A stretch of DNA of 64,000 nt from Bacteroidales bacterium (GCA_016936815.1 JAFGXD010000090.1:1-64000), one strand, 5' to 3'. Counted from the first letter of the stretch, positions 29,847 through 39,848 are shown. Numbers and translations: made by a program. The notes: generated by a model not told the origin, from the sequence alone.

Positions 29847-30836
29847 ATGCCGCCTCAGCAAGACAGCACAAGTTTGGTTTTAAGTCCATATTTGCAAAAT
29901 TACTATCGCTATTTACGCTCGGTTGAAAAAGATTCCTTTTTTCATAAAAAATATAATCTTGCAACTTACAATCTCTTTATTAATCCTCCCGAGAAAAAAC
30001 AAGACAACAAACTTTGGTTTGTAAAAGATTCTATAATTATAAGCAAAAACGATAGTACTGTTCAACCGGCTTTGCCATTAGAAGATACTCTTGAAACAGT
30101 TTCTAAAAACGACAGCATATTAACTGAAACACTTGAAATACCAAAATTTGATGCAAATAATCAGGAAAAAACACTTTCAAAAATAGAAAAATTCGATTGG
30201 TATCTTATTGTTATTATTGGAGCCGTAATATTTTTTGCATGGATAAGATTTTTTTTCAGAAGAGAATTAGATAAAATTTTCGAATCTTTATTTAATAATC
30301 AAACATCTCATAAAGTGTTTTTGGAACAAAATGCAAATACCCAAAGAGCTTCTTTTTTACTCAACTTTCTTTTTGTATTAAGTATGTCGTTTTTTTTGTT
30401 TTTTGTCGCTCAATTTTCTGAAATAACTCTGTTTAATAAAGATAAACCCCTATTGTTTTTATTGATTTATGGAATAATTATTTTGGTTTATCTATTAAAG
30501 TTAGTTGTTTATAAAATTTTAGGCAATCTTTTACTTGCAGAACGCGAATGTAACGAGTACCTACATAATGTCTTCCTTTATAATAAAGCTGTTGGAATAT
30601 CCTTACTGCCAATTAGTATTGGACTTTCTTACCTACCTCCGAACTTACACTTTCATTTGCTTATTACAGGGGGAATTTTGTTTGCAATTTCCTTTATAGC
30701 AAGAGTTTACAGGGGATTGCAAATTTCTTATCGTGCAAAAGTATCACCGTTTTATTTGTTTTTGTATCTTTGTACCCTTGAAATTGCACCATTTTTAGTG
30801 CTTTTCAAGTATTTTGGAATCCTCGGATTTAAGTAA
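29847..30836 (+). CDS. DUF4271 domain-containing membrane protein
   Basis: Polytopic C-terminal half; Bacteroidota-conserved context next to the hemD-like gene; ATG 29847 preferred over a start inside uvrC. Confidence 0.7.
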   Translation: MPPQQDSTSLVLSPYLQNYYRYLRSVEKDSFFHKKYNLATYNLFINPPEKKQDNKLWFVKDSIIISKNDSTVQPALPLEDTLETVSKNDSILTETLEIPKFDANNQEKTLSKIEKFDWYLIVIIGAVIFFAWIRFFFRRELDKIFESLFNNQTSHKVFLEQNANTQRASFLLNFLFVLSMSFFLFFVAQFSEITLFNKDKPLLFLLIYGIIILVYLLKLVVYKILGNLLLAERECNEYLHNVFLYNKAVGISLLPISIGLSYLPPNLHFHLLITGGILFAISFIARVYRGLQISYRAKVSPFYLFLYLCTLEIAPFLVLFKYFGILGFK

Positions 30837-30865
30837 TGAAGGTATAATTTAAAAACGGAATCAGA

Positions 30866-31621
30866 TTGAAAATCAGGAAGATATTGGTCTCCCAGCCGGA
30901 ACCAAAAACAGACAAGTCGCCTTATTTTGATTTAGCTAAAAAGTATTCTTTGCAGATTGATTTCCGACCTTTTATTAAGGTTGAGGGTGTAAGCGTAAAA
31001 GATTTCCGGCAAGATAGGATAAATATTGCTGAGCATACAGGAGTAATTTTTACTTCCCGCACAGCAGTAGACCATTTCTTTAGAATTTGTGAAGAAATGC
31101 GCATCTGCGTTCCAGATACTATGAAATATTTTTGCATTTCTGAATCTATAGCCTTCTATCTTCAAAAATACATTGTTTACAGAAAAAGAAAAATATTTTA
31201 CGGAAAAAGTAAATTCGAAGAGCTTATGGATTTAATAACAAAGCATAAAGAAGATTTATTCTTACTGCCCTTGTCCGATATCCACAAACAGGAAATTCCT
31301 GAAGCTCTGGAAAAACAAAAAATCCGCTTTAACAAAGCAATTCTCTACAGAACAGTAAGTTCAGATTTATCAGACTTAAAAAATATCGACTATGATGTGT
31401 TGGTTTTTTTCAGTCCCTCCGGAATAAAATCTTTATTGCAAAACTTTCCTGAATTTGCTCAGGATACAACAAAAATTGCAGCTTTTGGACCATCAACCTC
31501 ACGAGCAGTCAAAGAAGCCAAATTACGACTGGATATTCAAGCCCCTCGTCCCAATGCACCTTCAATGACCATGGCTCTTGACCAATTTATTAAAAAACAC
31601 AACAAAAACGGAAAAGAATAG
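30866..31621 (+). CDS. hemD: Uroporphyrinogen-III synthase family protein
   Basis: ILVSQPEPKTDKSPYFDLAKKYSLQIDFRPFIKVEG; GVIFTSRTAVDHFF; DVLVFFSPSGIKSLLQNFP; AFGPSTSRAVKEA; TTG start. Confidence 0.82.
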   Translation: MKIRKILVSQPEPKTDKSPYFDLAKKYSLQIDFRPFIKVEGVSVKDFRQDRINIAEHTGVIFTSRTAVDHFFRICEEMRICVPDTMKYFCISESIAFYLQKYIVYRKRKIFYGKSKFEELMDLITKHKEDLFLLPLSDIHKQEIPEALEKQKIRFNKAILYRTVSSDLSDLKNIDYDVLVFFSPSGIKSLLQNFPEFAQDTTKIAAFGPSTSRAVKEAKLRLDIQAPRPNAPSMTMALDQFIKKHNKNGKE

Positions 31622-31660
31622 ACTCTGGTTTTTTATTAGCTTTTTTCTTCAAAATTTATT

Positions 31661-34600
31661 TTACTCCAATAAATACTTAGCAGTTGCCGAGCTTGTTCCA
31701 CTAATAAACCGCAATAAATACAAGCCTTTTGGTTTATTAGATAAATCTAGTACTATTTTGTTTTGTCCATAGTTAAACTCGTAAATTGACAAGAGTTCAC
31801 CGGTACTGGAAAATATTTCAACCCTGCTAAAAGACAATAGATTTTCTATTTGTACTATTCCGGAGCCGGGATTTGGAAAAACTTGAAAATCTGAAAAAGC
31901 CATGTTTTCGGAAATACTTAACGGAAGTACAGATACTGTAATTTCGGCAGTATCGCTACACCCAAATTCGTTTGTTACCAAAACCCAGTATTGGGTAGTT
32001 GTATCAGGCGATGCCTCAGGAGACGAAACAATTGTACTATTTAAACCTTCCGAAGGCCACCATTGATAGCTTTCACCCCCTGTGGCACTTAAAACCGTTG
32101 TTTCTCCAAAATATATCTCAACATCTTCTGAAACAATAATTTCCGGCAAAGGATAAACATTGGCAATTACTTCAGCTCTTTCGCTTATACAGTCTTGCCC
32201 TTTTACTTTCCAATCGAAAAAATAGTAATAAAAATCTTGTTCCTGTCCATCAACGTTTGAGCCTGTTAGGGAAACAAGTCCGGGAATTGTATAGGGATAA
32301 TCTGGTGATCCATCGTTTATTCTGAAAAAATCTATTAAACTACCACTTACTTTTAAATAATATCCCGAATATGGCTCAATATTAAACCCCAAAGAAACAA
32401 CCTGCTCTCCTGCTCCAACATAAACATTGGCAGTATGTATAACTGAACCTCCATCGCCGCTTAATACCTCTATAGTTCTTGTGCCCGCAGAATTAGAATA
32501 TACTTTAACTGTTTCTAAGGTAAAGAAATCGTATGCGTCGAAGAAAATTCCTCTTAAATCGTTTGAATTGAAATTTCCTCCTGACCCGAAACTATTATCT
32601 ACCGGACCAACACTAAGTAATGGACTTTCAACAAGTTCCTCAACAAAAAAAGATGTTGTTTCGTTAATAACAGTGCTATAACTAGATCCTGTTGCTATGG
32701 ATGAAGTTGAGCCTAATTCATTAAACCAGTATAATAATCCGGCAGAACTCGAGTTTGCAACTAGATTTACTTCACCTTCTCCACATATTGTATCTCCTTC
32801 GCAAAAAGGCATTTCCGGTTTGTTTACAGAAATATATGAGGTTTTAATAATACTATCGTTTCCAATACTGTTTTCAACAGATAACTTAACAGTATAGGTT
32901 CCGTTTTCGGGATAAAAATGATATGGGTTTTGCATTGTTGAAGTAGTACCATCACCAAAATCCCAAAACCATGATGTTGGATTAAAGCCCGATTGGTCTG
33001 TAAAATTTACTTCCCCTGTGCAAGTTTCGTTTACATTAGAAGAAAAATTTGCAAGGGGCGGAAAAATCAAATCGTTTTCGGAATTAAGAATAATATCAGA
33101 AACCATTATTGACCCGGAAACCGATTGGTTAAAGAGAAATTTTATTTGTTCTACCGAGCTTAAATCAATTCCTTCAAAAGAGGAAACCGGAATTGAAATT
33201 GTGTTGTGTAATAATTTTGGAAGAGTATTATTTAATGTCCCCGGAGGAGAATATAGAGCATTGCTATGTTCACTTATTTGTTGATTGGCAACAAACCCAT
33301 AAGAATCAATTAATTGTACTGTAAAATTTAAAGGAGATGCTCCAGTATAACTAATAAAATTTACTGCAAGTCTAAATTGAAGAGAATTAAACTGGGTAAA
33401 ATTTCTAAATGCTTCTGGAATATCGTTTGTATATTCATCAGCGGAGGAATTCCATCCTATTTGTAATTGGGAAAGACTAAGAGAGCTTGAACCATGGGGC
33501 TCCTGAGCAGTTCCTTCGTCCAAACAATATCCGCTGCAAATACTGTAATTTGTAAGACCAGAAAATCCCACATCATCAGTAAGACTGTTAAGAATTTCAC
33601 AAGTTTGATTATCTAAACGATTAATTTCTAACCTCTTAGATTTTGCAGGATGAAATGAAACAAAAACTTCACTTGCATCGAGACCACTAGAAACCGGAGG
33701 ATCAATATCTTCTGTTTGTAGAATTGGAAGGAATTGTGTTTCGTTTCCGACATAAACCCTAAAAAAGGCTGATAAATAAGTAATAAGAGCAGCTCTTTGT
33801 TGGGCAGAGCTTAATCTTTGGTTCGATGAAGAATTAGTCCCGCAATGCGAATCGTTTTGAAACATATCTTCATAACCCCAATCGTCGGAAGCTCCTGCCG
33901 GGAACTGACCGGGAGTCCAAATTGTATTAAAGAAATTATGATTGGCGCCTAAAATCAAAACCGAATGTTTTGGAGCCTCATCGTTTGCATCATTATATCT
34001 GGCATCATCGAAGTAGTGAATACCCTGAAGATTTGAAACATCTCCATCGCAATAAGGAGCAATATTCATAAGAGGAATTCCATTAAGTACTTTTCTACCA
34101 AAATCTACGGGAGCAAGAGTAAGAACCGCCTTTATACCATAGGGGTTACCCTGTTCATTATTTAACAAGGCATGCTCAACAACACCTTCACCTCCGCGAG
34201 AATGCCCCATGGTTCCAACTCTGTCTAAATCTAGTTTTCCAACAAATTGAGTTCCAAAAGGACTACCGCCAACACTATTGTAAGTTTGCCAAAGATTCAA
34301 ATGATGCTGAACTAATTCTCCTCTTGCACGCATGCCAAAGTCGGAAACATCGTTATCTGTTGCATTTATGGCATTGGCAGATATTGAAATAACAATATAT
34401 CCGTGACCGGCCATAAATTCAGCAAGATAATCATAACCCTGATAACTTGGTAAAATATCGTAAGAACTGGTGCATGGCCACGAACTGGATGTTCCATTTG
34501 TTGAAGGATTATAACAAGTTGAATGTCGCCCATGCAAAAATATTAAAACAGGAAAAGGTCCTGCAGTTAAATCTGAGGGATAAAAAACCCTACCTATTAC

Positions 34601-34789
34601 CTCAACTGATGAAGGAAATGTTGGAGGAGAATATGCCAAATCTCCCAAGTCGTAATCCTGATAAAGAACAGAATAGGGTCCTGAGATACCGGGATCTGCT
34701 GTTTGTGATTTACAAATTAATGAGTTGAATAAAAAGAATATTGTAAAACAAATTATTGAAAGAGAATTCAGATTTTGATTATTTTTCAT
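31661..34789 (-). CDS. T9SS-exported alpha/beta-hydrolase with PKD and Ig-like domains
   Basis: Signal peptide; FPVLIFLHGRHSTC; VGTMGHSRGGEGVVEHALL nucleophile elbow; PKD FWDFGDGTTSTMQNPYHFYPENG; CTD VFPNPGSGIVQIENL...GLYLLRFISGTSSATAKYLLE. Confidence 0.87.
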   Translation of the reverse strand: MKNNQNLNSLSIICFTIFFLFNSLICKSQTADPGISGPYSVLYQDYDLGDLAYSPPTFPSSVEVIGRVFYPSDLTAGPFPVLIFLHGRHSTCYNPSTNGTSSSWPCTSSYDILPSYQGYDYLAEFMAGHGYIVISISANAINATDNDVSDFGMRARGELVQHHLNLWQTYNSVGGSPFGTQFVGKLDLDRVGTMGHSRGGEGVVEHALLNNEQGNPYGIKAVLTLAPVDFGRKVLNGIPLMNIAPYCDGDVSNLQGIHYFDDARYNDANDEAPKHSVLILGANHNFFNTIWTPGQFPAGASDDWGYEDMFQNDSHCGTNSSSNQRLSSAQQRAALITYLSAFFRVYVGNETQFLPILQTEDIDPPVSSGLDASEVFVSFHPAKSKRLEINRLDNQTCEILNSLTDDVGFSGLTNYSICSGYCLDEGTAQEPHGSSSLSLSQLQIGWNSSADEYTNDIPEAFRNFTQFNSLQFRLAVNFISYTGASPLNFTVQLIDSYGFVANQQISEHSNALYSPPGTLNNTLPKLLHNTISIPVSSFEGIDLSSVEQIKFLFNQSVSGSIMVSDIILNSENDLIFPPLANFSSNVNETCTGEVNFTDQSGFNPTSWFWDFGDGTTSTMQNPYHFYPENGTYTVKLSVENSIGNDSIIKTSYISVNKPEMPFCEGDTICGEGEVNLVANSSSAGLLYWFNELGSTSSIATGSSYSTVINETTSFFVEELVESPLLSVGPVDNSFGSGGNFNSNDLRGIFFDAYDFFTLETVKVYSNSAGTRTIEVLSGDGGSVIHTANVYVGAGEQVVSLGFNIEPYSGYYLKVSGSLIDFFRINDGSPDYPYTIPGLVSLTGSNVDGQEQDFYYYFFDWKVKGQDCISERAEVIANVYPLPEIIVSEDVEIYFGETTVLSATGGESYQWWPSEGLNSTIVSSPEASPDTTTQYWVLVTNEFGCSDTAEITVSVLPLSISENMAFSDFQVFPNPGSGIVQIENLLSFSRVEIFSSTGELLSIYEFNYGQNKIVLDLSNKPKGLYLLRFISGTSSATAKYLLE

Positions 34790-34798
34790 TTTTTTTAA

Positions 34799-35209
34799 TT
34801 ATTTGTTTAACAAATCCTTATCCAAAACGCCAATTTTCCAGTGTTTTCCCGAAAAAGTTCTATTTTCACCAATAGTTTTTTTGTTTTTAATATTTGAATC
34901 AAATAATCCATAAACCAAAACCATTTCATTATTATTCTTTATGGCTGAAAAGCTATCAAAATCAATCTTGAAAACTATTAGATTTTCGTTTCCATCGGGA
35001 TGTATACTCTTTGTAAAATATGAATCACCAATATGTAAGACATATCTCTCGCTGCCAATAATAAAACCCTTTTTTGAGGAAATGCATATTTCAATATTCT
35101 CCTTGTTCTTTTTTACTGAAAATAGTTTAATAGTATCTTGTTGGGCTTTTACTTTGGGAATTAATAAAATGAAAACAGACAATAAATAGATGAAATAATA
35201 TTTTTTCAT
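34799..35209 (-). CDS. Hypothetical secreted protein
   Basis: Signal peptide MKKYYFIYLLSVFILLIPKVKAQ starting at 35209 (track ORF starts at 35257). Confidence 0.5.
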   Translation of the reverse strand: MKKYYFIYLLSVFILLIPKVKAQQDTIKLFSVKKNKENIEICISSKKGFIIGSERYVLHIGDSYFTKSIHPDGNENLIVFKIDFDSFSAIKNNNEMVLVYGLFDSNIKNKKTIGENRTFSGKHWKIGVLDKDLLNK

Positions 35210-35438
35210 TTTAGGATTTTGTATTTGTAAGGCAATAAAAGTATTAAAATACAACAAAGTAGTTTAATTTTTCTTTCATTATTATACAAAAGTATTGTAT
35301 AGCAGTACAAAAAAACCAAATTGTTTTATCTTGAGGAAAAACAATAAACAAAAACCATTAAAGTAGTATTAAGTAGTCATGTAGGCTATCTTGTGTTGTT
35401 CAATTCTGTCAACACTCCACAAAATTTTTCTGATATTT

Positions 35439-35765
35439 CTAATTAGTTGCGGTAATACCTTTAATAAAAGCATCAACAGCTACATCCATCTGAATTTCGT
35501 TAGTAATAATAATCTTTTTATTCATGCTTTGAAATTCTTCCTGAGTTTTACTAGAAATTTCTCTGGCAATTATTACCTCACAATCGCTAAGTTTTCTAAC
35601 TAAATCTAAATCTTTTTGTCCATTAGATTGACTTAGATTGTTTTCAATATAACGAAACGATCCTACGTGGTTGTTTTCTACCTCAATTATTTTAAACCAC
35701 TTAGCATTCGCAAAGTCTTGTGAAATAGAAACATTGTTGTCGGTTGGTATTGCAATCTTTTTCAT
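35439..35765 (-). CDS. Dinitrogenase iron-molybdenum cofactor (NifB/NifX-like) domain protein
   Basis: MKKIAIPTDNNVSISQDFANAKWFKIIEVENN...CEVIIAREIS; size and start typical of the family. Confidence 0.7.
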   Translation of the reverse strand: MKKIAIPTDNNVSISQDFANAKWFKIIEVENNHVGSFRYIENNLSQSNGQKDLDLVRKLSDCEVIIAREISSKTQEEFQSMNKKIIITNEIQMDVAVDAFIKGITATN

Positions 35766-35896
35766 ATTAGTATGGGTTAAGACTGCAAATTTACAATTTT
35801 AATATATTCAAGTCAAGTGTTTGTCACGAATTTTTATGCTTTCGTCATAATTAATTAGTCACTCGTCACAAATAGGTTGATTATCAAATATAAAGA

Positions 35897-36952
35897 TTAA
35901 TCGATTTTAATTAATTTATATTTTTTATTTCCTAAGCCTCTTTTGTAGGCATATTCTATTTGATTTTTTCCTGAAACAGAGTTTATTTTAAGGAAGGTAT
36001 CTTTGCATTTATGGTTTTTATCTACCAGATCATGGCTTGCTTTTTCAATTGCAACAATATCTGTTGAAGCTAATATTCCAATATCATTCATAAAGGGCTT
36101 TCCGGCAGCTTTCACACAATCGCAGTCCTTTGAGATATTAGCCAGCACGTTAATATAAACCACATTTCTGTCTTTAATAATTGCCTCAGCATATTCAACA
36201 AGTCGTTCCAAAAAAACCGGTTTAGAAACCGAAGCCCATGCCACACCAAAAACTCCGTCTTTGCACACTCCAATGCACTGGCCACATCCTATGCATTTGG
36301 CAGAGTCTATTTTAACATTGGGTTCTATTGTTATTGCTCCACCAGGACATTTTTTTTCGCAAGCTCCACATTTGGTACATTTCTCATTTTTTATGGTTGG
36401 AACAGTACTTGTATGTAAGGCCATTTTTCCTGCAATTGAAGCCAGTCCCATGGAAACATTTTTTATTGCACCTCCAAATCCTGCCATTCCGTGACCTTTA
36501 AAATGCGAAAAAATAATGTAAGAATCATATTTATCAAGGCTTCTACCAACTTTCACTTCTTTGTAATGAGTTCCATTTGTCTTTATTGAGTAATCTCCTT
36601 CTGCATCCAGAATATCAATAGGGGCAAAATTAAAGCCGTGATCTTTTGCAAGTTGAATATGACTTTCTGTGTATCTTCTCCTGCTAACATATAAGACATT
36701 TGTTTCAACAAGAGTTCCATTTGTAAGCTTACAAAGTCCTTCTACAAGATTGGGAGACAGGTAGTTTTGATTTCCATCTTCTCCAAAATGTACTTTTATT
36801 GCAATTCTTTTGCCTTTTACTTCCGATTTTATTTTCTCATAAATCTTTAACACCCCTGCGGAGGAAATATCTTTAGTAAAATAAACTTCGGATTTTTGAG
36901 AGTAGCTTAGTAAACCTAAGATAATTAGCAATAATGAGAATAAATATTTCAT
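35897..36952 (-). CDS. DUF362 domain protein with two 4Fe-4S ferredoxin motifs and an N-terminal signal peptide
   Basis: CTKCGACEKKCPGGA and CIGCGQCIGVCKDGV; FSHFKGHGMAGFGGAIKNVSMGLASIAGK; signal-like MKYLFSLLLIILGLLSYSQ at ATG 36952. Confidence 0.88.
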   Translation of the reverse strand: MKYLFSLLLIILGLLSYSQKSEVYFTKDISSAGVLKIYEKIKSEVKGKRIAIKVHFGEDGNQNYLSPNLVEGLCKLTNGTLVETNVLYVSRRRYTESHIQLAKDHGFNFAPIDILDAEGDYSIKTNGTHYKEVKVGRSLDKYDSYIIFSHFKGHGMAGFGGAIKNVSMGLASIAGKMALHTSTVPTIKNEKCTKCGACEKKCPGGAITIEPNVKIDSAKCIGCGQCIGVCKDGVFGVAWASVSKPVFLERLVEYAEAIIKDRNVVYINVLANISKDCDCVKAAGKPFMNDIGILASTDIVAIEKASHDLVDKNHKCKDTFLKINSVSGKNQIEYAYKRGLGNKKYKLIKID

Positions 36953-36962
36953 AAAACAATTA

Positions 36963-37676
36963 TTAAACAACAATTTCCTGAGTTGTGCCTTCGTAATAAT
37001 AGAAAAATCCCGGTTCAATTAAACCTCTTGTTTTTAAATAATTCTGATAAGTTGCATCGAATTCTATTCTGTGGTTAACCGCTTGATCAAAATTCCCGTT
37101 GCAAGCACAAATTAGTTCACAAACCTCTCTAACTGCATTATTACCACCTTCATTTCCTGTTGCATAATCTAGTAATTTCTCGGAAGAAATATAATTATTT
37201 GTCATAGGATTTCCTGCTCTTCTTACATAAAACCTAAGTGCAACTTTGCGAGCAACAGATAAGTCAAGAATATCGTCGAAAACAAAAGCAACTTCAGTAG
37301 GCAATATCCCAAATTTCTTTTCCAAATGCATCAAAGCTTCACTTTTATTTAAAAAGCTGAAATATACAGCGTTATAACTTTCTCTTTTTGCAAGTTTAAT
37401 AGCAGTAGGGTTTTTTTGTCCTGTAATAATTCCAATAAATGGTAGTTTTTTATTCAAAAGCCAAAAGCTAAGTCTAAGCATGTTTAATCCCATGGAATCT
37501 ATTTCTGAAAAAGGACTTCCTGTTTGTTCAGTTTTTTCTCCTGTATTAAAAACTCCATCCCAATCGAAAATTACTGCTTTACATTTTTGTAATTTGGTTT
37601 GAATTTCGGCTCGTGAAGAATAAAACTCACCGCCCTGATTTTCGAATAATTTTTGTAAAAAATCCATTATCCCCAA
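36963..37676 (-). CDS. KdsC-like HAD-superfamily phosphatase
   Basis: AVIFDWDGVFNTG; GIITGQKNPTAIKLAKRE; VAFVFDDILDLSVARKV; C-terminal YATGNEGGNNAVREVCELI resembling KdsC. Confidence 0.82.
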   Translation of the reverse strand: MGIMDFLQKLFENQGGEFYSSRAEIQTKLQKCKAVIFDWDGVFNTGEKTEQTGSPFSEIDSMGLNMLRLSFWLLNKKLPFIGIITGQKNPTAIKLAKRESYNAVYFSFLNKSEALMHLEKKFGILPTEVAFVFDDILDLSVARKVALRFYVRRAGNPMTNNYISSEKLLDYATGNEGGNNAVREVCELICACNGNFDQAVNHRIEFDATYQNYLKTRGLIEPGFFYYYEGTTQEIVV

Positions 37677-38695
37677 AGATTGAGTTTAACAAGATCTTGA
37701 ATATCAATCATTCCCGAAGGTTTTCCGTTGTTTGTAACAATAATATTATCTATGGATTTTTGTTTGAAAATTTTAACAGCTTCGTTCAGTAGAGCTTCGG
37801 AATCAATAGAAACAGGAATATTAAAAGAAAGGTCTTGCATTTTCTTTTCCAAAATAGCCTTGCCGTTTTCCTTCACTTTTCTTCGTAAATCGCCATCAGT
37901 AAAAATTCCTTTCAGGTTACCATTTTCATCAACAATTGTTGCCGCTCCAAATCCTGATTCTGTCATTTTAAGAATTGCATCCAGAACTGTGTTTTCAGGA
38001 TAAATTAAAGGGTTATCAGATGAAATCACATCTTTCACTTTCATAGTCATTAATCTGGTATGCTCGAAAAATTGCTGAGTACCAAGACTGGTAAAGTTGT
38101 TTTCGGTTAATGATTTCATCACTTTCCATGGAACTGTGCATGTATGAACACCAATGTTAAGAGCATTTCTAACATGTTCTGCATGACGAACTGAAGAGAA
38201 CATTATTTTTGTATCGTAACCATATACTTCAACAGCATCAACGCATTGTTCAACAAGACTTAAAGCATCGTGTCCCTGATCCTGAAGGCGACCAACAAGT
38301 GGACAAACGTAAGTTGCTCCGGCTGCCATCGCCATATAGGCTTGTTGAAGAGTATAAACCAAATGGACATTTACCAGAAAATTTTCGTCGGTTAGCATTT
38401 TGCAAGCCCTTACTCCTTCTAACGAAACAGGAATTTTATATACAGTTTTCTTTCTATCTAGTCCCAGTTGGTCGAGCCGTTGAGCTTCTTTATAAATCTC
38501 TTCTGCTGTCTCTCCAAGAGCCTCAATCTGTAAAACAGGCACAATTTCCGACAATTTCATTATCATACCGTCAATATCGGTAATACCATGACGGTGCATA
38601 AAAGTTGGTGTAGTTGTTAGACCGGCCAAAAAGCCAAGTTTTCCAAATGCTTCTTCAATTTCATTAAGGTCAGCAGAATCCAAATATAGTTCCAT
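37667..38695 (-). CDS. Transaldolase/TalC-like domain fused to a KdsD-type CBS pair
   Basis: MELYLDSADLNEIEEAFGKLGFLAGLTTTPTFM; VYKIPVSLEGVRACKML (Schiff-base Lys); AGATYVCPLVGRLQDQGHD; C-terminal CBS LKGIFTDGDLRR and MIDIQDLVKL. Confidence 0.9.
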   Translation of the reverse strand: MELYLDSADLNEIEEAFGKLGFLAGLTTTPTFMHRHGITDIDGMIMKLSEIVPVLQIEALGETAEEIYKEAQRLDQLGLDRKKTVYKIPVSLEGVRACKMLTDENFLVNVHLVYTLQQAYMAMAAGATYVCPLVGRLQDQGHDALSLVEQCVDAVEVYGYDTKIMFSSVRHAEHVRNALNIGVHTCTVPWKVMKSLTENNFTSLGTQQFFEHTRLMTMKVKDVISSDNPLIYPENTVLDAILKMTESGFGAATIVDENGNLKGIFTDGDLRRKVKENGKAILEKKMQDLSFNIPVSIDSEALLNEAVKIFKQKSIDNIIVTNNGKPSGMIDIQDLVKLNLWG

Positions 38696-38708
38696 TTATT
38701 GCGTATTT

Positions 38709-39848
38709 TTAGAGTTTAATTAGTTTTTCAGCAGCTTTTTCAAGGGTTTCGTTGGATTTTGCAAAGCAAAATCTTAATACTTTATTGTCGAAAGTTTTGT
38801 GGTAAAAAACAGAAACAGGTATTGATGCTACTCCAACTTTCTTAGTCAAATATTCAGCAAATGCTATTTCTTTTTCTTCTGAAATTTTACTGTAATCCAA
38901 CAATTGAAAATAGGTTCCACTTGCAGGTTTAAGGCCAAACCTAGAGCCTTTTAACAACTTTGCAAAGTAATCTCTTTTCTCTTGATAAAATTTTTCCAAA
39001 CCTTTGTAATTGTTTTCATTCTGCAAAAATTCAGCAAGTGCATACTGAATAGCAGTATTTACAGAAAATACCAAAAACTGATGAACCTTACGAAATTCAG
39101 CCATTAATACGGCTGGCGCTACACAATATCCCATTTTCCAACCTGTTGCATGAAATGTTTTTCCAAAAGATGAAACAATAAAACTTCTTTCCGCAAGCTT
39201 TGGAAATCTAGCAACCGATTGATGTTCGTAACCATCAAAAAGAATATGTTCGTAAACTTCATCGGAAAGTATTACTATGTTTGAACCTGCTGTTATTTTC
39301 GACAATTTTTCTAAATCGAATGCCGTCATTATCGACCCAGTTGGATTATGAGGACTGTTTATTATTATCATTTTGGTTCTGGAACTAATGGCTTTTTGAA
39401 CTTCATTCCAGTCAATTGAATAATCCGGTTGCTTTAACTGAATAAAAATTGGCCTTCCTCCATTTAACTCTATAGCAGGTAAATAACAGTCGTATGATGG
39501 TTCAAAAACTATTACCTCATCATCTTCCCTAACTATGGAAGTAATTGCTGTATAAATTGCTTGCGTTCCTCCGGCTGTAACTGTTATTTCAGTCTCAGGA
39601 TTGTATTTTAATGAATACAAATTGTAGGTTTTTTCAGCAATTATTTCTCTTAACGGCATTATTCCCGGCATTGGTGCATATTGATTTTTGCCGGCTTTCA
39701 TGTGTTTGTTTATTAGTTCAATAAGCTCTGCAGATACTTCAAAATCAGGAAATCCCTGAGAAAGATTTATTGCATTATACTCCTCTGCCATCTTCGACAT
39801 TATTGTAAAAATGGTCGTCCCTACATTAGGTAATTTCGAGTTTATCAT
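38709..39848 (-). CDS. PLP-dependent aminotransferase, methionine/kynurenine aminotransferase type
   Basis: INLSQGFPDFEV, VTAGGTQAIYTAI, INSPHNPTGS, ILSDEVYEHI, SSFGKTFHATGWKMGY. Confidence 0.92.
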   Translation of the reverse strand: MINSKLPNVGTTIFTIMSKMAEEYNAINLSQGFPDFEVSAELIELINKHMKAGKNQYAPMPGIMPLREIIAEKTYNLYSLKYNPETEITVTAGGTQAIYTAITSIVREDDEVIVFEPSYDCYLPAIELNGGRPIFIQLKQPDYSIDWNEVQKAISSRTKMIIINSPHNPTGSIMTAFDLEKLSKITAGSNIVILSDEVYEHILFDGYEHQSVARFPKLAERSFIVSSFGKTFHATGWKMGYCVAPAVLMAEFRKVHQFLVFSVNTAIQYALAEFLQNENNYKGLEKFYQEKRDYFAKLLKGSRFGLKPASGTYFQLLDYSKISEEKEIAFAEYLTKKVGVASIPVSVFYHKTFDNKVLRFCFAKSNETLEKAAEKLIKL

